Below the pieces are notes generated by a model, which saw only the letters and a program-made list of their open reading frames with translations, was not told the DNA's origin and ran no database searches. Source: Harmothoe impar (Eukaryota; Annelida; Polychaeta; Phyllodocida; Polynoidae). From it: a stretch of 64,000 nucleotides of DNA. Location: positions 37,858,650 to 37,922,649 of the forward strand of contig OX381715.1 of the NCBI GenBank assembly GCA_947462335.1, given 5' to 3'. Of this stretch, positions 57,784 through 64,000 are shown one piece after another; position 1 is the stretch's first letter; each line of letters begins with the position of its first letter. The translations under genes were made by a program, and so were the position numbers.

Positions 57784-58498
57784 TTAACCCTTTGCTGCCC
57801 AGAACTATTTGATCAATATCCATATTATTCAACACTGCTGTTCTGATGTTGGCAGGCATGTACTAACTTTATTTCCTTTTTTAAGACAAGGGTCATATGA
57901 CATTTCCTGAAAGGTCTTGAGTTGGACTTTGTCTTACAAAACTATATAGCATGTACGATATAAAATCATTTACTTATGGTCACCATGGCAACCTGAAACA
58001 TTCTATTTGCTGTTAGAATCATTATTACTGCATTTGTAGGGCCAAGGAGGGCTTGTTTTCTCTATGAATAGGCTATTTCTAGCCTGGAAAATGTTCCAAA
58101 TAAAAACCTTTTGGATAAAAAGTAATGAATAATTATACAATAATCTGCATCTACAGGAAAACTTGATATAAGATGATTTTATAACTTTTTTTTCACATTT
58201 TTATGTATATTAATGCCAAAATTAGTGGAATTAAGTTTTCTGGATGAATTTTTGGATAGCCTTGATGAATAACATATCTGATTGCCTATTCTTTGGTCAA
58301 GGTTACACTATTCCCAAGATATACAATTCACAGCGAAAATAGTGGTCCCATTGGAATTGTGAGGTCCTGGGCTTCAAAATGGGGGTTAAATCTTAGGAAT
58401 TGACCCAGTAGAAGTGTGGGTATGATGCCCTGCTCTAGCATAGTTGATTTTAGGCCTAAAACCGCGCCAATTGGCGCGGTTGGGCACGTAAGGGTTAA
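57784..58498. mobile_element. TTAA-flanked element (piggyBac-like), 715 bp
   Basis: Left TTAA then CCCTTTGCTGCCCAG, right TTGGGCACGTAAGGG then TTAA. These are inverted with some mismatches, and the TTAA pair is perfect. A perfect 20-bp palindrome (ACCGCGCCAATTGGCGCGGT) sits at 58461-58480 beside the right end. No transposase frame. Confidence 0.72.
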
Positions 58499-58749
58499 AA
58501 GAGCAACAAATATGAACAGTACAGAGGTACTTGATATTTATAAGCACAGGTGCAGCTGTACGTGAGGAATGCTGCTCAGGCCTAAAAAAAGAAAAGGTTC
58601 CGGTCACCTGACCGGGCCTAGCAAAACAGTGCAGGGTCCCCCTATTGTTTTTTATTTCTGGGAAATCTTGCTATTTGCCGATGTTTACAATTTGTAAATT
58701 GGACAATTATTAAGAATTTTACGGTGAAGACTCTAAAACTGGGCCCTAA

Positions 58750-58786
58750 GCAAAAAAATCAAAAAATCAAAAAATCAAAAAAAAAT
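58750..58786. repeat. (CAAAAAAT)n simple repeat
   Basis: About four units of AAAAAATC. It is flanked by GGGCC-containing sequence that recurs on both sides (CCGGGCCTAGCAAAACAG near 58613 and CTGGGCCTAGC at 58793), a possible short-element boundary. Confidence 0.6.
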
Positions 58787-59413
58787 CGGCCGGCTGGGCC
58801 TAGCTTGTCAGACCATGTTACCAGAAATCAACCTTCTTCTTATAAGCCTCGGTAGATTCTGAAGGGCTCTGTAGCCGTTGGAACAGCTCTTGGTGAGCCA
58901 GGAAAGGATTTGGGCAGGATTTGAGATGAAACACCTTTTAGTCTGCTTCAACTTCTAAAAGGAGCTTCCAAATCATGAGTTTGGAAAACAACTTTTAAAG
59001 AATGAATGGGGAGGATTTCAATGGAGTACTGGGAATGTGGAATTACTAAGAATGGCTCAGCATTGTTTGGAATTGGTAGGATTTCCTTTTAAGACATTTA
59101 ACACAGTTATACAAAACAATGGGAGCAAAGCAAAACAGGATGAATAACACAAAGAGTTGTCAAGATTTAACAGGGCTTCATTGACTCTGCAATCATCTAA
59201 TAATCAAGCCCAGACTGCGGAATGCCACGCAGGAACATGGCTCATGCTGATGCTGGAAACTTTAGAAATTCCTTTGTGAGAACTTTGCGGTTATGCCCAA
59301 AGCCCATTGATTGAAACCAAACTTTGGACAAAACCTACCACGTATGAGGCTGTATATATCAAGCAGATGGCACCTAGCACACCAGAGTGTACGGACAAAC
59401 GTTTAGAGCGATT

Positions 59414-59571
59414 CTTAATAAGTCTTAGTCTTAAAGTTTTAATAGTACTCACCATTACTAAAGAAGGAAAACCAGAAAAAGGGGGTTTGCGGGGCAGGAC
59501 CCCCAATGATATATCAACATATATTGATTTGGTGGGTATTATTAAGACCTTAAGATTAAGACTTTTTTAAG
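59414..59571. mobile_element. Palindromic MITE-7, 158 bp
   Basis: Left CTTAATAAGTCTTAGTCTTA, right TAAGATTAAGACTTTTTTAAG. Arms of about 41 bp end at the inner ACTCACCA / TGGTGGGT. ATT lies outside both ends (possible 3-bp duplication). The long plus-strand frame here crosses the element and is not a gene. Confidence 0.78.
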
Positions 59572-59604
59572 ATTTGTGGGGATTTGTAAGGCCTGTGAAG
59601 CTAT

Positions 59605-59682
59605 ATCAACTGCCATACCCCCCCCCCTCCTGCCTCTAGTAGTAAATCACCCCCCCCCCTGCCTCTAGTAGTAAAACCCCTT
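59605..59682. repeat. Short tandem duplication with poly-C tracts
   Basis: CCTGCCTCTAGTAGTAAA occurs twice, each time preceded by a run of 9-10 C, with a unit length of about 36 bp. Confidence 0.8.
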
Positions 59683-59783
59683 TATCATATTGATACATCC
59701 TGATATTGACAAATTGATCTTTCTCACCAAGTGGAGCCACAGTTAGGTTATATCAATGCATCTTTGACTAGACACCACATGTG

Positions 59784-60160
59784 GACAGTATTTCCCTGTT
59801 TATAAGCCTGCTCCCGAATGTAAGCCTGCCCCATTTATTAGCCGGATCAAAAAGGGCACTAGATCCAATAAAGCCGGCCCAAATATAAGCCGGGGCAAGG
59901 AATCAAAACACTCATCTGGTCATAACTTTGCATCTAATTGGAATACTCACATAATTCTTGCGGCTATACAAATCACAGTTATATCTATAAACTATAAAAA
60001 AAATTGCCAAGGTCATTAGCTTGTATTTTGATAAAGTTTTCCCTTGCAAAATATCATAAGCCTGCCCCGTTTACAAGCCGACCTTGTTTATAAGCCTGGT
60101 CCATATACCACTTGAAATCAGTATAATTATGCCTGGGCTTATAAATGGGGAAATATGGTA
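59784..60160. mobile_element. MITE-8, 377 bp, TATTTCCC..TTATAAGCC ends
   Basis: Left AGTATTTCCCTGTTTATAAGCC, right GGCTTATAAATGGGGAAATATGG, inverted with a few mismatches. TATAAGCC(G/T)-type subrepeats occur seven or more times near both ends. No coding frame. Confidence 0.75.
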
Positions 60161-60763
60161 TGTCTAAATTGGTCTTGACCGCAGGTTACAGCCACCAGAT
60201 GGCAGCCGAGTCCTTCTGGTCTGCAAAGACGGCATGCATAATCTGGCTAAATGGAGGCCGCTTCTATATCATCAAAAATAAATGAATCAAATGTTCACTT
60301 TTTTTTCCAATTTGTCGTTTTCATAGTAATACGGCCTAGGGACAATAATCTTTAAAGTTTTTATTTTTGTAGTTATAATAGATCTTGAGGATACAATTAT
60401 GATTCTTTAAGCAATTCTCTGTTTCTGAGATGTTGAAGCCTGTTTGCGGCCCTGAGCGCAGAATTGGCCGCCATTCTGTTGGAGAACGTAAAATCATTAC
60501 TTTGAGCCTAATCGCAGCTAAATAAAGCAGATTATGGCTTTCTATATAATTGATCAATCCAGCAAAATAGATACATATTTTCAGCATTATGAGCATATTC
60601 CTGTGCTACTTCTGGACACGGCAACGCTATGTATCCCCTCAACAAAATGGCGGAAAAGTGACCTGAAGTCATGGTCCTACTCGGAAAATATGTTTGATGG
60701 GGCACTTGGTCTGTTTGTCTGAATTGGTCTGATCTGTAGTCTACACCAACCAGTTAGCAGCTG

Positions 60764-60960
60764 CTCCTCTGTACCGCTCGGTTCACTACAGGTGAGTCTG
60801 GGACCATGTACCGATCAGGTATGGAGCAGTCTCTGCCTGCACCACTCAGTTCACTACAGGTGAGTCTGGGACTATGTACCCACTAGGTATGCGCAGGTCA
60901 CTGTACCACTCAGTTCACTACAGGTGTGTCTGGGACCATAATTATCAACCAGGTATGCAT
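60764..60960 (+). repeat. Minisatellite of about 70 bp, left part (3 units)
   Basis: Units read (A/G)CCACTCAGTTCACTACAG, then GTGAGTCTGGGACCATGTAC, then CAGGTATGGAGCAGTCTCTG. Splice-donor-like CAG|GTGAGT occurs at 60791/60792 and 60859/60860, and GTGTGT at 60923/60924. The array continues at 62843 on the other side of an inserted element. Confidence 0.8.
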
Positions 60961-61289
60961 TACCCTGGTAACAAGTCACGGGATATTCCTGGGAATTTTT
61001 GGGGATTCTGTGAGCAAAATTTCCCGTGATATCACGGGATTAAAAGACGTGATTTTACATGTAGAATCTTGTAAAATCACGGGATTTACCCCAGCAAATC
61101 AGCAGGATGTGGGTTCGAACCCCTGTCAGTTCACTTATTGAACCAATGGGGTAGAATTGTGCACACCATAGCAAAAGGCGTATTTCTACCTTATTCAAGC
61201 ATGAGTTGATGATAAAAAACATGAAAAATGTATCTTCTACATGTTGGTGTGAAAGAAATGTTTTCTAAATGACTGATACAAAAATAAAA

Positions 61290-61364
61290 GATCACTAGGG
61301 ATTCGACCTCTCAACCTTCAGATCTACAGTGCTAGGCTCTACCGACTGAGCTAACCGGGCTTGC
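61290..61364 (-). mobile_element. tRNA-Lys-like SINE unit, copy 1
   Basis: Minus strand: GCAAGCCCGGTTAGCTCAGT (A box), CGGTAGAGCC, and GAGGTCGAATCCCTAGTGAT (B box). The 5' half resembles animal tRNA-Lys (GCCCGG..TAGCTCAGTCGGTAGAGC), but the 3' acceptor strand is not complementary. The leader CCATGCATCTACCATTCA is shared with the other two copies. Confidence 0.75.
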
Positions 61365-61812
61365 TGAATGGTAGATGCATGGAATGGTAGTGTTTAATCT
61401 GCACCCTCTCCCTGTTTCAATGGTCCACATGCTAGTGCACGGGACAATGTATTTGTAGTTGGAAAGCTTAGTTTCTATTACTAATTACTTTAGAATTAGA
61501 AATCAAAAGCCAAGTCAATGAATCTCCTGAGGGATTGCAAGTATCACTTTAACACCGCAATTAATGGGAGAATACAAGTGTGTGAATGTGTTAAATGTGC
61601 AAAATGCCCCATGTTAAATGGTTCCTTCATACAGTTGTTTTGTATCAGAGAGAGAGAGGGTCCAGAATGAAACATTAGAGACCTTTTGCAACCTGACATA
61701 TCTCATTTAATGCAACCATAGCAATGTTACAGGCATAGGCTACATCATCTCTAGATGGGCTGCGTCGACATTGCCACAGGACCCTATTACCTTTCCATGC
61801 ATCAGCCATTCA

Positions 61813-61887
61813 GCAAGCCCGGTTAGCTCAGTCTGTAGAGCCTAGCACTTTAGATCTGAAGGTGGAGAGATCGAATCCCTAATGAGC
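61813..61887 (+). mobile_element. tRNA-Lys-like SINE unit, copy 2
   Basis: GCAAGCCCGGTTAGCTCAGT, CTGTAGAGCC and GAGATCGAATCCCTAATGAG. Same leader (CATCAGCCATTCA) as copy 3. Pol III A and B boxes are near consensus. Confidence 0.75.
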
Positions 61888-61902
61888 TATGATGGGAAAA
61901 AT

Positions 61903-62012
61903 AGGGACCTTTAGCAAAGCCAAGATAGTTCATTAGATCCAGATGTAGCTTACAATTTTGCCATTGCTACATCAGCGTTTAAGGAGCTACATGAGGTTTG
62001 CTAAAGGTCCCT
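61903..62012. mobile_element. MITE-9 copy 1, 110 bp, palindromic
   Basis: Ends AGGGACCTTTAGCAAA and TTTGCTAAAGGTCCCT are exact inverses. The arms continue to AGTTCATTAGATC / GTTTAAGGAGCTAC. TA lies at both edges. Same length as copy 3. Confidence 0.85.
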
Positions 62013-62072
62013 ATTTGTATCACAGAGAGAGGGTGCAGAATGAAACTCTATCACCCTAAGCATCAACCATTC

Positions 62073-62149
62073 AGCAAGCCCGGTTAGCTCAGTCTGTAGA
62101 GCCTGGCACTGTAGATCCGAAGGTGGATAGTTCAAATCCCTAGTGATCT
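62073..62149 (+). mobile_element. tRNA-Lys-like SINE unit, copy 3
   Basis: GCAAGCCCGGTTAGCTCAGT, CTGTAGAGCC, TAGTTCAAATCCCTAGTGATC, then a T9 run (62149-62157) that would stop Pol III. Leader CATCAACCATTCA. The upstream GAGAGAGGGTGCAGAATGAAA is also repeated at about 61650. Confidence 0.75.
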
Positions 62150-62194
62150 TTTTTTTTGCATGAAAGAAATAATGGGAAAATCTACATTCATGTA

Positions 62195-62286
62195 AATCTA
62201 AGCTTACTATACGCAGACATAGCAGTGTTAAAAGTATAGGATATGTCTATGTTTAATTGGCTACATTAGGTTTGCTAAAGGTCCCT
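62195..62286. mobile_element. MITE-9 copy 2, left end worn
   Basis: The right end TTTGCTAAAGGTCCCT and internal CGCAGACATAGCAGTGTTAA / ATGTCTATGTTTAATTGGCT match copies 1 and 3. The left terminal repeat is lost. Confidence 0.65.
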
Positions 62287-62316
62287 CATGTCTATCCTGC
62301 TTCTCTCTTTGTCAAC

Positions 62317-62426
62317 AGGGACCTTTAGCAAACCCGACGTAGCTCATTAAACGCAGACGTAGTAGTGCTTAAGAGATAGGCTACGTCTGCGTTTAATGAG
62401 CTTTTACGTGGTTGCTAAAGCTCCCT
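62317..62426. mobile_element. MITE-9 copy 3, 110 bp, palindromic
   Basis: AGGGACCTTTAGCAAACCCG at the left and GTTGCTAAAGCTCCCT at the right. The arms include CTCATTAAACGCAGACGTAG and its inverse. The stem covers nearly the whole element. AACA flanks both sides in part. Confidence 0.85.
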
Positions 62427-62504
62427 AACAACAACTCTATGTATACATAATATATCATAGTACAGTCACCACTGGTCACAGATCATGTACCTCTCCCAAT
62501 ACAT

Positions 62505-62577
62505 GTCCCAGTAGGTCAGTCGCTAGAGCACGGCACTATGGGTCTAAGGGTAGCAGGTTCAGTTCCCGAACAGGACA
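62505..62577 (+). mobile_element. tRNA-like pseudogene or SINE head
   Basis: GTCCCAGTAGGTCAGTCGCT (A-box-like), CTAGAGCAC and AGCAGGTTCAGTTCCCG (B box) end in AGGACA, which can pair with TGTCC at the start. The anticodon stem is poor, so a working tRNA is unlikely. Confidence 0.5.
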
Positions 62578-62842
62578 AGCAAATGTTGGTTAGTGGTCAT
62601 AAGGAATGTATGTGGATGTTTTTGTAAGAATATTTAGAAAAATCACACTAAAACCATTCAGGTCTACTAGCATGGGATTCGAACCCATGCACCCTCTTTA
62701 ACAGAATCCCGTGATATAACGGGAAATTTTGCTCACAGAATCCCGTGATATCACGGGAATAGAACCCGGGTTATTCCCGGGACTGACCCCAGTTCAACCC
62801 GTGTTATTCAGGGGGAATTCACGGGAATTTGTTTCCAGGGTA

Positions 62843-63110
62843 GTCTCTGCGTCCACCACTCAGTTCACCAGAGATGAGTCTGGGGCTATGTACCAACCAG
62901 GTATGGGGCGTTCTCTGCCTGCACCACTTAGTTTACTAAAGATGAGTGTGGGAGCATGTACTTACCCGGCCATAAGCTGGTTCTGAGCAACTCTAAGCAC
63001 CTCAAACCTATCAACTCGCAGGTATGGAGCATGCACAGTTAGTGTCTCTGTATGGCTGACCCACCAGAGGTGAGTCTGGGGTTATGTGCTCACCAGGCCT
63101 GCTCCTGGCA
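62843..63110 (+). repeat. Minisatellite of about 70 bp, right part
   Basis: Continues CACCACTCAGTTCACCAGAG, ATGAGTCTGGGGCTATGTAC and CAACCAGGTATGGGGC, with at least three more units that are increasingly diverged. A donor-like GAG|GTGAGT occurs at 63069/63070. Confidence 0.72.
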
Positions 63111-64000
63111 CTGCGCTGCCCTGATCCTGGTCTCTGACTCTCGATAAGACTGCACTGCTCTGAGAGGTAATCTCTTTGTTACGCTGTGTTGACGCACTGT
63201 AAGTTGGGGCCAGCTTATTGGAAAAGGTGACAGGACGTGGCTACACAAGGAGTTATGTGTTATAGTGGAGTATGTGAGTGGCATTAGTCGAATTACATCT
63301 CTGTATGTATACAGCCAACTTTATCAGCTGGTGGATAATGTATGTTGTTAAATAATGCAAAATGGGTTGAGTCATGACCAAGAATGTGCTAGGAAAGTAA
63401 TGAATCTGGTGGATATGTCGGTACACTTTTCCTGCATCTGCTTGGACCATGGTGCTACAGCAATTGTGAGAATGATTTGGGTCCAGACCCCGCGAGAGTA
63501 CTATGGGGGCTGAAACTGCAGGTTTGGAACATGCTAACAGGAGCCTATATATACAGCCTTATTTTCAGAACATGAGGTAAGACTTAATGTAAATTCTTTC
63601 AACTTCTTAAGTAGTATTCGAACTGAAGGTAATGTTTTCACCTGATGTTCATTACCATCCCACTTGCATTCCGCATGGCAGGTTTCCTGTAACTCACATA
63701 CTTCCTCCCAAAGAAGCAAGGTTGATAACAATTACATAGGTCCACATACAGCTATAGTGAATGTGCCCTGGTCTATTTACCAGGGGCAGCAGCTGCTTTG
63801 ATCATGAGCTTATAAATATAGAAGCCGACTACATACAGAGAGGCCATCTAAGATTGGAGCAGCTCCAAGAACTGCTGCCAGGCATCTACAGAGCTCTACA
63901 GGTGGAGGCAGGCTGGGCCAAATGTCATTCATCAGCTCTCCAGACTTGATTATTAATCCGTGGTATAGTTAGTAGGCCCACAGGGGACTCATAGGGACAG
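63111..64000. other. Unassigned sequence to the window end
   Basis: No domain-bearing frame or mobile element recognised. A plus-strand frame near 63761-63949 (Glu/Leu-rich, IEADYIQRGHLRLEQLQELL) looks mildly protein-like, but is short and without a family. Confidence 0.45.

Larger units (their letters stand above)
60961..62842. mobile_element. Terminal-inverted-repeat element, 1.88 kb, inserted in the minisatellite
   Basis: Left TACCCTGGTAACAA, right TTGTTTCCAGGGTA. Just inside, ATTCTGTGAGCAAAATTTCC, CGTGATATCACGGG and ATT at the left are repeated in inverse at 62705-62757. ATCACGGGAT palindromes recur several times in both arms. The minisatellite resumes directly on the right, which confirms the boundaries. 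TA is the likely target. It encodes no transposase and holds three tRNA-Lys-like units, one other tRNA-like unit and MITE-9 copies. Confidence 0.8.

Noticed and set aside
59307..59570. 87-codon plus-strand frame
   Set aside because: More than half of it crosses the palindromic MITE-7. Remaining part has no family.
61813..61887. Functional tRNA-Lys gene
   Set aside because: Only the 5' half matches. The 3' acceptor strand is not complementary, and three copies share non-tRNA leader sequence, as in a SINE-like unit.

Overview
This is a 64 kb piece of a repeat-rich animal nuclear genome, not a prokaryotic, plasmid or viral sequence. There are no bacterial-type gene clusters. Long AT-rich non-coding stretches are packed with inverted-repeat transposons (MITEs and foldbacks), tRNA-derived SINE-like units, CR1/L2-like non-LTR retrotransposon pieces, long (TA)n microsatellites and diverged segmental duplications. 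A marine invertebrate is the best guess. A lancelet-like or other deuterostome would fit the leucine-rich-repeat relic and the repeat mix, but the species cannot be fixed from sequence alone. No intact protein-coding gene can be supported.

Layout. 0.07-0.85 kb: a broken leucine-rich-repeat gene on the minus strand with an LRRCT cap. 1-10 kb: GA-rich and TA microsatellites, a direct duplication (3.2-3.55 against 5.9-6.24 kb), a foldback, TTAA-flanked MITEs and an old terminal-inverted-repeat element. 11.2-21 kb: two diverged direct copies of a roughly 5-6 kb unit. Each copy has an inverted CCAAT plus TATA-like block and, about 1 kb downstream, a 49-nt segment with good splice signals. Foldback elements lie in and between the copies. 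23-29 kb: an inverted copy of blocks found again at 39-44 kb, with a GACTCT-rich inverted pair and a poly-C/poly-T foldback inside it. 30.46 kb: a second TA microsatellite. 32.8-36.9 kb: three reverse-transcriptase-encoding elements nested one inside another, in alternating orientation. 37.7-57 kb: a complex tandem array of diverged units sharing the block order R-P-T-exon-S-Q-V-Y, each peppered with MITEs. The best-matched pair is 44.95-51.65 and 52.08-56.93 kb. 57-60.2 kb: more TTAA-flanked and foldback MITEs. 60.76-63.1 kb: a minisatellite of about 70 bp whose units carry a consensus splice donor, split by a 1.88 kb element that itself contains tRNA-like units and 110-bp MITEs.

The window records duplication and nested insertion rather than a gene neighbourhood. 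The two signals most worth testing are the duplicated promoter-like block plus splice-bounded micro-exon (11-18.7 kb, again at 53.96 kb), and the foldback families with near-perfect arms, which could give long double-stranded RNA if transcribed. All repeat family names here are structural inferences, because no database was searched.
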